Positions 1 to 8,858 are shown, counted from the stretch's first letter. The stretch is DNA of 64,000 bases from Roseisalinus antarcticus (GCF_900172355.1 NZ_FWFZ01000003.1:186001-250000), one strand, 5' to 3'. Translations and numbers: made by a program. Notes: generated by a model not told the origin, from the sequence alone.

Positions 1-243
1 CGCTTCGCGCTGAACCTGATCCGGCTCTATGCCGTGCTCTCGGCGCCGTTCATCCCCACGACCGCCGCGCGGATGCTGTCGGCGATGAACACGCTCGACA
101 CCGACTGGCCGGGCGACGTGGCGGCGGCGGTGACCGCGCTGCCCGCCGGGCATGCCTTCTCGGTGCCCGACAACCTGTTCGACAAGATCACCGACGATCA
201 GCGCGACGACTGGGCGGCGAGGTTCGCGGGCACCCGGGCATAG
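1..243 (+). CDS. metG: Methionyl-tRNA synthetase, C-terminal fragment (cut by window edge)
   Basis: The reading frame is open from base 1 and ends at TAG 241-243, giving about 80 residues. They resemble the helical anticodon-binding end of class I methionyl-tRNA synthetase: an RFALNLIRLYAVLSAPFIP stretch followed by a region with helix-breaking prolines and a short tail (FDKITDDQRDDWAARF). The enzyme charges tRNA-Met in the cytoplasm. The catalytic HIGH and KMSKS motifs lie outside the window, so identity rests on the C-terminal domain alone. A related class I synthetase is the main alternative. Confidence 0.75.
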   Translation, partial: RFALNLIRLYAVLSAPFIPTTAARMLSAMNTLDTDWPGDVAAAVTALPAGHAFSVPDNLFDKITDDQRDDWAARFAGTRA

Positions 244-434
244 CCCCGGCCCCGGACCCGCGCGGCAAGCGGCCACCGGGCGCGGCCCGTGCGGCCCCGG
301 ACCGCCGCCCGCAGCCGCAAAAGCCGCCGACGGCGGGCCCATTTGCGCTGGCTCTCCAGGCGGGCGGCAAAGATCCTCTCTTCCTCTGTGCGCGTTGCGG
401 TCGCGAAATGGACGGGAATGATGTTGTGGGTCAT
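198..434 (-). CDS. Small basic hypothetical protein
   Basis: A 78-residue frame starting at ATG 434-432, preceded by a good AGGAGAGAGAG ribosome-binding site, which is the main reason to take it seriously. The protein begins MTHNIIPVHFATATRTEEER and becomes very Arg-rich in its second half, with no recognisable domain. Its 3' end overlaps the end of metG by 46 bp on the opposite strand, and it diverges from the LysR gene at 528. The first half, up to about residue 45, looks more protein-like than the rest, so the gene may be longer than the functional part or may be spurious. Confidence 0.4.
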   Translation of the reverse strand: MTHNIIPVHFATATRTEEERIFAARLESQRKWARRRRLLRLRAAVRGRTGRARWPLAARVRGRGYARVPANLAAQSSR

Positions 435-518
435 CTCTCTCTCCTGAAAGCAATCTTTGGATGCCCCCAACGTGGACCTGGCCGCGGCGCTTGAATATCT
501 GCCGCAATCCGAACTAGA

Positions 519-534
519 CTTTCAAAAATGAAAG
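519..534. promoter_or_regulatory. Inverted repeat over the LysR start codon
   Basis: CTTTCA-AAAA-TGAAAG is a perfect 6-4-6 dyad whose centre contains the ATG of the downstream LysR gene (528-530). There is no Shine-Dalgarno sequence in front of that ATG. A dyad here could be an autoregulatory operator or an mRNA hairpin that hides the start. Confidence 0.4.
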
Positions 535-1355
535 ATGCGCCAAGCCTCGACGACCTCGCGCTGTTTCTCGCCGTCGCGGACGCGGGCAGCCTGACCGCCG
601 CGGCGAGCCAGACCGGGACGCCGCTGCCGACCCTGTCGCGCCGGATGACTGCGCTGGAGCGGACGCTGGGCCGGCGGCTGTTTCTGCGGGGCGCCTCGGG
701 CTACAAGTTGACCGCCGAGGGGCGACGGCTGGCCGAGGAGGCCGGCGATCTGCGCGGCATCTCCCGCCGGGTGTCCCGCTGGCTCTCGGACCCCGACCGC
801 GCCCGGGTCCGGATCACCGCCGGGGTCTGGACGACGCACCTGCTGGCCCGCCGGATCCGCGACTACTGGGCGCCCGGCGCACCCTGGGTGCCGGAGTTCC
901 TGCCGACCAGCACGATGATCGACATCGCCCGGCGCGAGGCCGACATCGGCATTCGCAACACCGAGCCGGACCAGCCCTGGCTCGCCCGGCGCCGCGCGGG
1001 GCGGGTCACGGTCTCTATCTATGCCATTTCGCCGGAGGTCACCGGCTATCTGGCGACGTCGCGCGACGGCGACGCGACCCCGTCGCAGCGCTGGATCCGG
1101 GACAACCGTCGGGACGAGATCGTGACGACCGCCTCCGACCCCCGGGCCTGCCTCGACCTGGCGCTTTCAGGGCTGGGGCGCATCGCCCTGCCCGACGAGA
1201 TCGCCGTGCACGAACCCGCCCTGGTCGCGGTAGAGCCGCCGATCCCCGAGCTGGCCCATGACCGCTGGCTGGTCAGCCACCATGACGCCCGGCACGACCC
1301 GCCGATCCGCGCCGCCCTGACCGCCTTGGCGGAAGTTTTCGACCCGGCCGGCTAG
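528..1355 (+). CDS. LysR-family transcriptional regulator
   Basis: A 275-residue protein with an N-terminal LysR winged helix-turn-helix (about residues 6-65, with LDDLALFLAVADAGSLTAAA and the LSRRMTALERTLGRRLF recognition region) and a shortened effector-binding half. The family controls neighbouring genes in response to small co-inducers. Usual length is about 300 residues, so this one is slightly short. It stands alone between metG and a transglycosylase, so its target is not obvious. The ATG is the first possible start for the helix-turn-helix and has no visible ribosome-binding site, consistent with a leaderless or weakly translated mRNA. Confidence 0.85.
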   Translation: MKDAPSLDDLALFLAVADAGSLTAAASQTGTPLPTLSRRMTALERTLGRRLFLRGASGYKLTAEGRRLAEEAGDLRGISRRVSRWLSDPDRARVRITAGVWTTHLLARRIRDYWAPGAPWVPEFLPTSTMIDIARREADIGIRNTEPDQPWLARRRAGRVTVSIYAISPEVTGYLATSRDGDATPSQRWIRDNRRDEIVTTASDPRACLDLALSGLGRIALPDEIAVHEPALVAVEPPIPELAHDRWLVSHHDARHDPPIRAALTALAEVFDPAG

Positions 1356-1488
1356 CGGGGCGCCCGCGGCCGCATGCAGCCGGGCCCGCGCGGGCGGCAA
1401 GTCTCTGCGCGAAAGGGGATATCCGGCCGCTGGATCGGCCCTGCAACCCATGCTAGCGTTTGCCGGATGATCATTTGAGGAGCTTGCC

Positions 1489-2283
1489 ATGCGCCGCCTT
1501 GCCTTCGTATTCGCCCTTTTTGCCACCTCGGCCGCCCAGGCTGCGACCTGCGGCAACGACTCCGGCGGATTCAGCCGATGGAAGCAGGAATTCGCCCAGG
1601 AAGCGGCGGCGGCGGGTGTCGGCCAGAGGGGGCTACAGGCGCTGGCCGCGGCGAACTACTCGACCTCGACCATCAGCGCGGACCGCAACCAGCGCGGCGT
1701 GCGCTACGCGCTGAACGACTTCATCCGCATCCGGCTTGGCTCTCTCGACAGTTTCGCGAGCCAGGCCCGGCAGCGCAAGAACGCCAATGCCGCCTTCTTC
1801 GCCTCGCTCGAGCAGGCCTATGGCGTGCCCTCAGGCATTCTGCTGGCGATCTGGGGCATGGAGACCGGCTTTGGCCGGACCATGGGAAACACGCCGGTCG
1901 TCGATTCCATCACGACCGTGGCCTATGATTGCCGGCGTGCCTCGTTTTTCACCCCGCACGCGCTTGCGGCGCTTGTCATGGTCGACCGCGGCATGCTGAC
2001 CAACGGCCAGCGCGGCGCCGCCCATGGCGAGCTGGGCCATACCCAGTTCCTGCCCGGCAACGCCCTGCAATATGGCGTGGACGCCAATGGCGATGGCCGC
2101 GTCGACCTTTACAGCACCGCCGATGCGCTGGCCTCCACTGCCAATTTCCTGCGCCAGAAGGGCTGGCAACCGGGGCAGCCCTATCAGGAGGGCACCAGAA
2201 ATTTCCGAGTGCTGAACGAGTGGAACGCGGCGACGGTCTATCAGCAGGCCATCGCGCTCTCGGCCGTGCGGATCGACGGCTGA
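1489..2283 (+). CDS. Lytic murein transglycosylase (MltB/SLT_2 type)
   Basis: A 264-residue exported protein. The first about 18 residues (MRRLAFVFALFATSAAQA) are a clear Sec signal peptide. The SLT_2 fold follows, with the motif IWGMETGFGR, whose Glu is the expected catalytic acid, and the downstream GELGHTQFLPGNALQYGVD and DGRVDLYSTADALASTANFL motifs typical of MltB. These enzymes cleave peptidoglycan glycan strands non-hydrolytically in the periplasm, giving 1,6-anhydro ends. The protein is shorter than E. coli MltB and carries no peptidoglycan-binding repeat. An AGGAG site 5-6 bp before the ATG supports the start. Confidence 0.9.
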   Translation: MRRLAFVFALFATSAAQAATCGNDSGGFSRWKQEFAQEAAAAGVGQRGLQALAAANYSTSTISADRNQRGVRYALNDFIRIRLGSLDSFASQARQRKNANAAFFASLEQAYGVPSGILLAIWGMETGFGRTMGNTPVVDSITTVAYDCRRASFFTPHALAALVMVDRGMLTNGQRGAAHGELGHTQFLPGNALQYGVDANGDGRVDLYSTADALASTANFLRQKGWQPGQPYQEGTRNFRVLNEWNAATVYQQAIALSAVRIDG

Positions 2284-2331
2284 TACTCTGCCCCGCGCGT
2301 CCCGTGCCCGTCGTGGCGCGGGGCGCACGGT

Positions 2332-2830
2332 CTAGGACAGCAGGACGAGCAGGACGAAGAACCCCCAGTACATGAAACTGAAGTGGTTCGACTGGGACCA
2401 TTGGTGGCAATACCAGTACAGGAAGTAATTCCCGCCGATCACGAAGCCCGCCCAGATCGAGGTGAAGAACGTCACGGCCACGATCCCGGCGCCGGACGCG
2501 ACCGCGCCGGGAACGGCCCCAGCGCCGCGAGAACCAGCAGCAGGGCGGAGACGGACAGGGCCACCGACGCCACGGTCTCGGCCAGCCGGATGGCGCGGAA
2601 CATCCGCCGGATCACGGCCGGATCGTCGATGCGGCGATGGGCGATGGGCGATGGGCGATCATCTTGTAGTCTTCGGGATAGTCCCGCGCCAAATCGTCGA
2701 GCCGGACGACCATGGCGACCCCGTCCTCGTTCATGCGCGGGTGGCGCCAGTTGTCGGCGACCGCCACGATCATCCAGCAGGCCAGGCCGGCCACGAGGGC
2801 GGCGTCCACGAGAAACAGCAGAGCCTCCAC
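2332..2830 (-). pseudogene. DUF2165 small membrane protein, disrupted by two frameshifts
   Basis: Read on the minus strand from about GTG 2830-2828, three frames together rebuild one DUF2165-type membrane protein. The N-terminal part has a first membrane helix, then DNWRHPRMNEDGVAMV and RDYPEDYKMIAHR. A middle part in a second frame continues RIDDPAVIRRMFRAIRLAE. A C-terminal part in a third frame ends with FVIGGNYFLYWYCHQWSQSN and a last helix, stopping at 2334-2332. The first shift coincides with a three-copy 7-bp repeat (2634-2654): one copy would keep the frame. The second needs one more base near 2515-2525. Function of the family is unknown. Sequencing error cannot be excluded, but two independent lesions suggest a decayed gene. 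Confidence 0.8.
2634..2659. repeat. Heptanucleotide tandem repeat (GCGATGG)x3 plus partial copy
   Basis: Three exact copies of GCGATGG at 2634-2640, 2641-2647 and 2648-2654, followed by GCGAT. On the coding strand this is CCATCGC three times, inside the DUF2165 remnant. One copy gives the expected AHRRIDD reading. Two extra copies add 14 bp and shift the frame. Confidence 0.95.
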
Positions 2831-3116
2831 GGCAACGTCCACTTCGGCTGTCAAGGGCCCCGCCAAATGCCCGACCGGGGGTGCCCGGATCGGGGTCCGG
2901 CGGGTCACGCCCCTTTCCTGAGTAGAGACTGGCGCCGTTTGAAACACAGCGCGAAGGCCTACGGGCGGGTTTGCGCCTGGCGGCGGCTTAATGCGCAATC
3001 AAGTCGCAACGCGGCCCGAAAACCGGTCAGATTCTGAAAACCATTCAGGCGGACCGGTGCGGCGGCCCCTGTTCGGGTTCGCCCGTCAGGGCGGGGCGCT
3101 GCGCACCGGTGCGATA

Positions 3117-3202
3117 TGGTGCCCGCGGCGAGAGTCGAACTCGCACGGCCTTTCGGCCTAGGGATTTTAAGTCCCCTGTGTCTACCATTCCACCACGCGG
3201 GC
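3117..3202 (-). tRNA. tRNA-Leu (anticodon TAA)
   Basis: On the minus strand the sequence folds as a class II tRNA. The acceptor arms GCCCGCG and CGCGGGC pair perfectly, followed by discriminator A and an encoded CCA. The D-arm region has TGGTGGAATGGTAGACAC. The anticodon stem GGGA/TCCC encloses loop CTTAAAA with anticodon TAA. A long variable arm (CCGAAAGG type) is present and the T loop is GTTCGACTC. It reads UUA codons, which are rare in this GC-rich genome. Confidence 0.97.
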
Positions 3203-3300
3203 CCGGCCTTGTCTTTTAAGCGGCTGGCGGCAAACGGCAAGGGAGGGCCGGGGGCGTCTTGAGCGGGCGGGGCCAGATCGGCGGCCGCGGGACCGGTTTC

Positions 3301-3344
3301 GGGGGGTGGGAGCCTCCGGCGGGAGTTTTTCGGCCAAGATGAAG
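3301..3344. repeat. Candidate Rhodobacteraceae-type intergenic element
   Basis: A G-rich block followed by CCTCCGGCGGGAGTTTTT and GGCCAAGATGAAG. Strings of this kind recur between genes in Rhodobacteraceae genomes, from general knowledge. The CTCC-GGCG-GGAG-TTTTT part would be a weak terminator on the plus strand, where no gene ends. It lies between tRNA-Leu and the TPR gene. Confidence 0.4.
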
Positions 3345-3345
3345 A

Positions 3346-3897
3346 TCAGATGTCCTGTCCCGGAGGCTCTTTCAGCAGGCTGCGTTCGGACAGCCAGGGG
3401 TTCAGCTCCAGGGCGGCACGCAGAGTGGCCTGGGCCTCTTCGTCGCGGCCGAGGCCCATGAGAGTGAGGGCGCGGCCCGAAAGGGCGGCGACGTGGCGCG
3501 GGTTGATCTCCAGCGCGCGGTCGAGATCCCAGAGGGCGCTGTCGAAATCCCGGCGCAGGAAGCTGGAAAAGGCGCGTTGGTTGTAGCCCTCGGCGTAGTC
3601 CGGGCAATATTCGATCAGGTCGGTGAGAACCTCGCGCGATTCCAGGAAGGCGTATTGCTCGCGCAGGGCCATGCCACGGCCGAGCAGGTCCTGGGCCTGC
3701 GCATCGGGGGCGTCGGTCCAGAGCTCCCACAGGCCATTGGAGAGCCGGCGGGCGGTCATCTCGTCCGGGGCGGATTGGATTTCGGCGATGATCCCGTCGA
3801 GTTCCACGCTGTGATCGGTGGCGGCCGGGCAGTCCGACGCCAGCGCGGGGAGCGTCGTGCCGAGGAGAAGCGGGAGGGAGGCAAGAAAGGATCGCAT
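3346..3897 (-). CDS. Periplasmic tetratricopeptide-repeat protein
   Basis: A 183-residue protein with a Sec signal peptide (MRSFLASLPLLLGTTLPALAS, cleaved near residue 21) and then two to three TPR motifs. The clearest run from about residue 100 to 170: YAEGYNQRAFSSFLRRDF, then DSALWDLDRALEINPRH, then ALSGRALTLMGLGRDEEA. The repeats form a helical scaffold for protein contacts, probably in the periplasm. No partner can be named: the neighbours are a tRNA and putR. Similar small TPR lipoprotein-like proteins are common in Rhodobacteraceae and mostly uncharacterised. Confidence 0.75.
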   Translation of the reverse strand: MRSFLASLPLLLGTTLPALASDCPAATDHSVELDGIIAEIQSAPDEMTARRLSNGLWELWTDAPDAQAQDLLGRGMALREQYAFLESREVLTDLIEYCPDYAEGYNQRAFSSFLRRDFDSALWDLDRALEINPRHVAALSGRALTLMGLGRDEEAQATLRAALELNPWLSERSLLKEPPGQDI

Positions 3898-3932
3898 GGC
3901 CTAAAGGTGGCGGCCGATGACGCATGGTCAAG

Positions 3933-4403
3933 TCACGAGACCGTCAATCCGTCGTCCTTGACCGCCTGCATCGCCACGTAGGTCGAGGTATGGGCCACGT
4001 GCGGCAGGGTCGAGATCGTTTCGGCAAGGACCGACCGGTATGCCCCCATGGAGCTTGTCCGGACCTTGAGCAGATAGTCGAAATCCCCAGCGATCAGGTG
4101 GCATTGCTCGATTTCCGGCACCTTCAGGGCCCGGGCGTTGAAGGCAGAGAGGGCGGCCTCGCGGGTGTCGCGGAGCTTGACCTCGACGAAAGCCACATGG
4201 TCCCGGCCCAGCCGGATCGGATCGACGATGGCGCGGTAGCCGCGGATCACGCCGCTTTCCTCCATGCGCTTCAGGCGGGCCTGCGTCGGCGATTTGGTCA
4301 GTCCGATCCGGCGGGCCAGGTCGGTGAGGCTGATGCGGCCATCCACCTCGAGCACAGCGAGGATCGACCGATCGAAACGGTCGAGAGCCAAGTGATCATT
4401 CAT
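3933..4403 (-). CDS. putR: Lrp/AsnC-family regulator of proline catabolism
   Basis: A 156-residue Lrp/AsnC protein with an N-terminal helix-turn-helix (about residues 8-55, with DRSILAVLEVDGRISLTDLA and KSPTQARLKRMEESGVI) and a C-terminal RAM ligand-binding domain (GDFDYLLKVRTSSMGAYRSV). It is transcribed divergently from putA with a 108-bp gap. That is the arrangement of PutR, the proline-responsive activator and autorepressor known in Rhodobacter and Agrobacterium. Proline would be the effector. The dyad at 4422-4440 is a candidate binding site. Confidence 0.88.
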   Translation of the reverse strand: MNDHLALDRFDRSILAVLEVDGRISLTDLARRIGLTKSPTQARLKRMEESGVIRGYRAIVDPIRLGRDHVAFVEVKLRDTREAALSAFNARALKVPEIEQCHLIAGDFDYLLKVRTSSMGAYRSVLAETISTLPHVAHTSTYVAMQAVKDDGLTVS

Positions 4404-4421
4404 CCCGCAACTCCCGCGATG

Positions 4422-4440
4422 TTCGGTCGGTTTGGCCGAA
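4422..4440. promoter_or_regulatory. Candidate PutR operator between putR and putA
   Basis: TTCGG-N9-CCGAA is a 5-9-5 inverted repeat 19 bp from the putR start and about 72 bp upstream of putA, within a locally AT-richer promoter region. It suits an Lrp-type dimer regulating both genes. Low-information arms keep the confidence modest. Confidence 0.35.
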
Positions 4441-4511
4441 TTTATCCAGTAATCGGTCGAATGTCCTGCCCATTCCCGGATATGAAGTGGGAAACCTGAG
4501 AGGAGTCAGCC

Positions 4512-7500
4512 ATGACGAGCGACGACACCGCCGACCTGCGGGCCCGGATCAACGCCGCGACCTATGCCGATCCCGCCGCGACTCTGGAGCGCCTGACGAG
4601 GCTTGCGGATCTGGACACCGCCGACCGGGCCGCGATCTGTTCGCGGGGCGCGGCGCTTGTGCGTGACATCCGCGCCACCGGCCGGCCCGGCCTGATGGAG
4701 GTGTTTCTTGCCGAATACGGTCTGTCCACCGACGAAGGCATCGCGCTGATGTGTCTGGCCGAGGCCCTGTTGCGAGTGCCCGATGCCGAGACGATCGACG
4801 CGCTGATCGAGGACAAGATCGCCCCCTCGGACTGGGGCAGGCATCTGGGCCATTCGTCCTCCTCGCTGGTCAACGCCTCGACCTGGGCGCTGATGCTAAC
4901 GGGCCGGGTGCTGGACGAGGATCGCCCCGCGCCGTTCCGGGCCCTGCGCGGCGCCGTCAAACGGCTGGGAGAGCCGGTGATCCGCAAGGCCGTGGGCCGC
5001 GCCATGCGCGAGATGGGCCGGCAGTTCGTTCTGGGCGAGGGCATCAAGCGCGCGATGGAGCGCGCCGCGAAGATGGAGGCCAAGGGCTATACCTACAGCT
5101 ATGACATGCTGGGCGAGGCCGCCCGCACCCAGGCCGACGCCGACCGCTATCAGCAGAGCTATTCGCAGGCCATCGCCGCGATCGGCAAGGCGGCCAAGAA
5201 CGCCGATCCGACCCAGAACCCCGGGATCTCGGTCAAGCTGTCGGCGCTGCACCCGCGCTATGAGGAGGCCCGAGCCGAGCGCGTGGTGAGCGATCTGGCG
5301 CCGCGGTTGGCCGATCTCTGCGCCCAGGCCGCAAAATCGAACATGGGGCTGAACATCGACGCCGAGGAGGCGGACCGCCTGGCGCTGTCGCTGGACGTGA
5401 TCGAGGCAGCCCTGACCGACAGGCGGCTCTCGGGCTGGGAGGGGTTCGGGATCGTGGTGCAGGCCTACGGGCAGCGCACCAGCCACGTGATCGACTGGGC
5501 CCATGACCTCGCGACCCGCACGAATCGGCGCATCATGCTGCGGCTGGTGAAGGGCGCCTACTGGGATGCCGAGGTGAAGCGCACCCAGGTCGAGGGCCTG
5601 CCGGCCTTTCCGGTCTTCACCTCCAAGCCCGCGACGGATGTCAGCTACATCGCCAACGCGCGCAAGCTGCTCGGCCTGACGGACCGGATCTACCCGCAGT
5701 TCGCGACCCACAACGCCCATACCATGGCCGCGATCCTGCACATGGCGAAGGGCCTGCCCAAGAGCGCCTGGGAATTTCAGCGCCTGCACGGAATGGGCGA
5801 GACCCTGCACGGCCTGCTGCTGAACTCGAACAAGACGAGCCACCGGATCTATGCGCCCGTCGGCGCCCACGAGGACCTGCTGGCCTACCTGGTGCGCCGG
5901 TTGCTCGAGAACGGCGCCAACTCCTCCTTCGTCAACCAGATCGTGGACAAGACCGTGCCGCCCGAAGTCGTGGCATCGGACCCCTTCGCCGAGCTGGGCA
6001 AGGGCACCACGCTCGCCACCGGCCCAGAGCTTTTCGCGCCCGAACGGGTCAATTCGCGCGGCTGGGACCTGACCCACCGGCCGACCTTCGCCGAGCTGGA
6101 CGCGGCCCGCAGCACCTTTGCCGACCACCGCTGGGCCGCCGCGCCGCAGGGCGTCGACGACCGGCCGCAAAGCGAGCTCGCGAACCCGGCCGATCCCTCG
6201 GATATCGTCGGCACGATCGCCTGGGCCACGCCCGCCGATGTGCAGGACGCGCTTGGCGCGGCAAAGCCCTGGGACGCCCCGGTGGCGGACCGCGCCGCGG
6301 CCCTCAACGCGGTCGCCGACGCCTACGAGGCCAACGCGCCCGAGCTGTTCGCGATCCTGCACCGCGAGGCCGGCAAGACCCTGCCCGATGCGATCGGAGA
6401 GGTCCGCGAGGCCGTCGACTTCCTGCGCTACTACGCTGTGCATGGCAGCGATGCCGGCGGCGATGCGGGGATCTGGACCTGCATTTCGCCCTGGAACTTT
6501 CCGCTGGCCATTTTCACCGGCCAGATCGCGGCGGCCCTGGCCAAGGGCAATGCGGTCATCGCCAAACCCGCCGAGCAGACCCCCCTCATCGCCGCCCGCG
6601 CCGTGGCGCTGATGCACGGCGCCGGCGTGCCGGCCTCTGCGATCCAGCTTCTGCCCGGCGATGGCGGGACCGGGGCGCAGCTGGTCTCGTCCGGTGCGCT
6701 GGCGGGCGTGGCCTTTACCGGCTCCACCGAGGTGGCCCGCAAGATCCGCGCAAGCCTCGCCAAGACCGGGCGGCCCGGCACTCCGCTCGTGGCCGAGACC
6801 GGCGGGCTGAACGCGATGATCGTCGACAGCACCGCCCTGCCCGAACACGCGGTGCGCGACATCCTGGCCGCCTCGTTCCAGTCGGCGGGTCAGCGCTGTT
6901 CCGCCCTGCGCTGCCTCTATGTCCAGGAGGATATCGCGCCGAAGCTGATCACGATGCTCAAGGGCGCGATGGACACGCTGCTGATGGGCAACCCCTGGCG
7001 GCGCGAAACGGACGTGGGCCCGGTGATCGACAGCGACGCGCAGTCCGAGATCACGACCTACATCGAGAAAGCCCGCGCCGAAGGTCGCCTTCTGCATCAG
7101 CTCGATGCGCCGTCGGAAGGGACATTCGTGCCGCCGACCCTGCTCAGGGTCAAAGGCATCTCGGAGATGGAGCGCGAGATCTTCGGCCCGGTCCTGCATG
7201 TCGCAACCTTCAAGGCCGAAGAGACCGACAAGGTAGTCGCCGCTGTGAACGCGACCGGCTACGGGCTGACCTTCGGGCTGCACACCCGGATCGACGACCG
7301 CGTGCAAGAGATCGTGGACGCCGTCGCCGTCGGCAATGTCTACGTCAACCGCAACCAGATCGGCGCCATCGTCGGCAGCCAGCCGTTCGGCGGCGAGGGG
7401 CTGTCGGGCACCGGGCCCAAGGCCGGCGGACCCAATTACCTGCCGCGGTTCCGCCCCGCACCCGCCCCCCTTGCCGGCGTCGAATGGGCCAATGCGGACG

Positions 7501-7958
7501 ATGCCTCACGGCTCTCACGGGCCCTGACCGATGCCCCCGAAGGCGCCTCGGTGAGCACCAGTGATCTGCCCGGCCCCACGGGCGAGTCCAACCGCCTGAC
7601 CCTGCGTCCGCGCGGTCCGGTCCTGTGCCTTGGCCCCGGGTCGGATGCCGTCGAGGCCCAGGCCCGCGCCATCGAGGCCATGGGCGGCGTCGCGATCCGC
7701 GCCAGGGGCCACGTGGCGCCCGAGGCCCTCAGCAGGCTGCCCCGGATCGCGGCAGTCCTGTGGTGGGGCAACGAGGACGAGGCCCGCGCCCACGACCTTG
7801 CCCTGGCCGAGCGGGACGGCCCGCTCGTGGCGCTGGTGACCAATGCCCCCGACGTGGGCCACGCCTGCCACGAACGCCACGTCTGCGTCGACACCACGGC
7901 CGCGGGCGGCAACGCGCAGCTTCTGGCCGAGGTCGCAGGCCCGGCCCGCGCCGCCTGA
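4512..7958 (+). CDS. putA: Bifunctional proline dehydrogenase / P5C dehydrogenase
   Basis: A 1148-residue enzyme oxidising proline to glutamate. The FAD-dependent proline dehydrogenase barrel spans about residues 130-470, with LRLVKGAYWDAEVKR and the substrate-binding YLVRRLLE at 459-466. The NAD-dependent glutamate-semialdehyde dehydrogenase spans about 540-990, with nucleophile Cys796 in SAGQRCSALR and the FGGEGLSGTGPKAGGPNYL end motif. A further C-terminal region of about 150 residues follows. There is no ribbon-helix-helix domain at the N-terminus, so this is a type B PutA that is not its own repressor, which fits the adjacent putR. GAGAGGAG upstream of the ATG supports the start. Confidence 0.97.
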   Translation: MTSDDTADLRARINAATYADPAATLERLTRLADLDTADRAAICSRGAALVRDIRATGRPGLMEVFLAEYGLSTDEGIALMCLAEALLRVPDAETIDALIEDKIAPSDWGRHLGHSSSSLVNASTWALMLTGRVLDEDRPAPFRALRGAVKRLGEPVIRKAVGRAMREMGRQFVLGEGIKRAMERAAKMEAKGYTYSYDMLGEAARTQADADRYQQSYSQAIAAIGKAAKNADPTQNPGISVKLSALHPRYEEARAERVVSDLAPRLADLCAQAAKSNMGLNIDAEEADRLALSLDVIEAALTDRRLSGWEGFGIVVQAYGQRTSHVIDWAHDLATRTNRRIMLRLVKGAYWDAEVKRTQVEGLPAFPVFTSKPATDVSYIANARKLLGLTDRIYPQFATHNAHTMAAILHMAKGLPKSAWEFQRLHGMGETLHGLLLNSNKTSHRIYAPVGAHEDLLAYLVRRLLENGANSSFVNQIVDKTVPPEVVASDPFAELGKGTTLATGPELFAPERVNSRGWDLTHRPTFAELDAARSTFADHRWAAAPQGVDDRPQSELANPADPSDIVGTIAWATPADVQDALGAAKPWDAPVADRAAALNAVADAYEANAPELFAILHREAGKTLPDAIGEVREAVDFLRYYAVHGSDAGGDAGIWTCISPWNFPLAIFTGQIAAALAKGNAVIAKPAEQTPLIAARAVALMHGAGVPASAIQLLPGDGGTGAQLVSSGALAGVAFTGSTEVARKIRASLAKTGRPGTPLVAETGGLNAMIVDSTALPEHAVRDILAASFQSAGQRCSALRCLYVQEDIAPKLITMLKGAMDTLLMGNPWRRETDVGPVIDSDAQSEITTYIEKARAEGRLLHQLDAPSEGTFVPPTLLRVKGISEMEREIFGPVLHVATFKAEETDKVVAAVNATGYGLTFGLHTRIDDRVQEIVDAVAVGNVYVNRNQIGAIVGSQPFGGEGLSGTGPKAGGPNYLPRFRPAPAPLAGVEWANADDASRLSRALTDAPEGASVSTSDLPGPTGESNRLTLRPRGPVLCLGPGSDAVEAQARAIEAMGGVAIRARGHVAPEALSRLPRIAAVLWWGNEDEARAHDLALAERDGPLVALVTNAPDVGHACHERHVCVDTTAAGGNAQLLAEVAGPARAA

Positions 7959-8111
7959 CGCCGGGTCGCGCCGCCTGGACAGGTCGCCCCCGCCGGGGGC
8001 GGCCGCCACCTGCCTGCCGCAGCCCCTGCCCCTGGGGCCGTTGTCGCTATCCGGATGCAATACTGGACATTTTGCGCTTGACCCGCTGCCCGTTCCAACC
8101 AATTTAGCGCC

Positions 8112-8858
8112 ATGTTCCCGATCCGCGATCACAACCCTTCGCGAAAGGCGCCCTATGTCGTCTTCGCCCTGATCGCGCTGAACGTCGCGGTCTATCTCTA
8201 CGGCCTCGCGGCCCTGCAATCGCCCTTCGCGCTCAGCCTGTTCTACGAGCGCTATGCCATGATCCCGGCCTATCTGAACCAGGGCGGCGGCTACACCGGC
8301 CTCGTCACCCACATGTTCCTGCACGGCGGCTTCATGCACCTGGCGGGCAACATGCTGTTCCTGTGGATCTTCGGCGACAACATGGAAGAAGAGATGGGCC
8401 ACCTGGGCTTTCTCGCCTTCTACCTCGCGTCGGGGCTGGGGGCGGCCCTGGGACAGTACTTTGCCGCGCCGTTCTCGCCCGTCCCCATGGTCGGCGCGTC
8501 GGGTGCCATCGCGGGCGTGATGGGCGGCTACCTGTTGCTGTTTCCCCGGGCCCGGGTCGATGTGTTCATCTTCTTCATCGTCTTCTTCCGCATCCTCGTG
8601 ATCCCCGCCTGGATCATCCTGGGCCTCTGGTTCGGGCTGCAGCTCGTCTACGGCGTGGGCTCTGACCTGAGCGGCGGCGGCGTCGCCTACTGGGCGCATA
8701 TCGGCGGCTTCGTCATCGGGCTGGTCCTGACGATCCCGCTCTGGCTGGTCCGGGGCGGGCCGGCCTACTGGTCGCGGGTCGACGGCCACCCGCCGCACCC
8801 GAAGACGCAATACACCCTGCGGCAAAGCTCGGTCCCGACCGTCCGGAGGCGCAGATGA
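8112..8858 (+). CDS. Rhomboid-family intramembrane serine protease
   Basis: A 248-residue membrane protein with about six hydrophobic segments. Rhomboid signatures are present: the L1-loop and helix region THMFLHGGFMHLAGNMLFLW, the catalytic serine motif GASGAIAGVMGG (Ser130) and the partner histidine in WAHIGGFVIG (His196). The active site is therefore intact. Rhomboids cut transmembrane substrates inside the inner membrane. The bacterial substrate cannot be told from context. The stop overlaps the ATG of the VOC gene (ATGA), so the two are probably translationally coupled. Confidence 0.93.
   Translation: MFPIRDHNPSRKAPYVVFALIALNVAVYLYGLAALQSPFALSLFYERYAMIPAYLNQGGGYTGLVTHMFLHGGFMHLAGNMLFLWIFGDNMEEEMGHLGFLAFYLASGLGAALGQYFAAPFSPVPMVGASGAIAGVMGGYLLLFPRARVDVFIFFIVFFRILVIPAWIILGLWFGLQLVYGVGSDLSGGGVAYWAHIGGFVIGLVLTIPLWLVRGGPAYWSRVDGHPPHPKTQYTLRQSSVPTVRRRR

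Noticed and set aside
3316-3330. Intrinsic terminator on the plus strand before the TPR gene
   Set aside because: No plus-strand gene ends here and the stem is only four base pairs. Kept only as part of a repeat element.
4896-7307. An 803-residue open frame antisense to putA
   Set aside because: GC-driven shadow frame with no ribosome-binding site or domain, fully covered by the well-supported putA.
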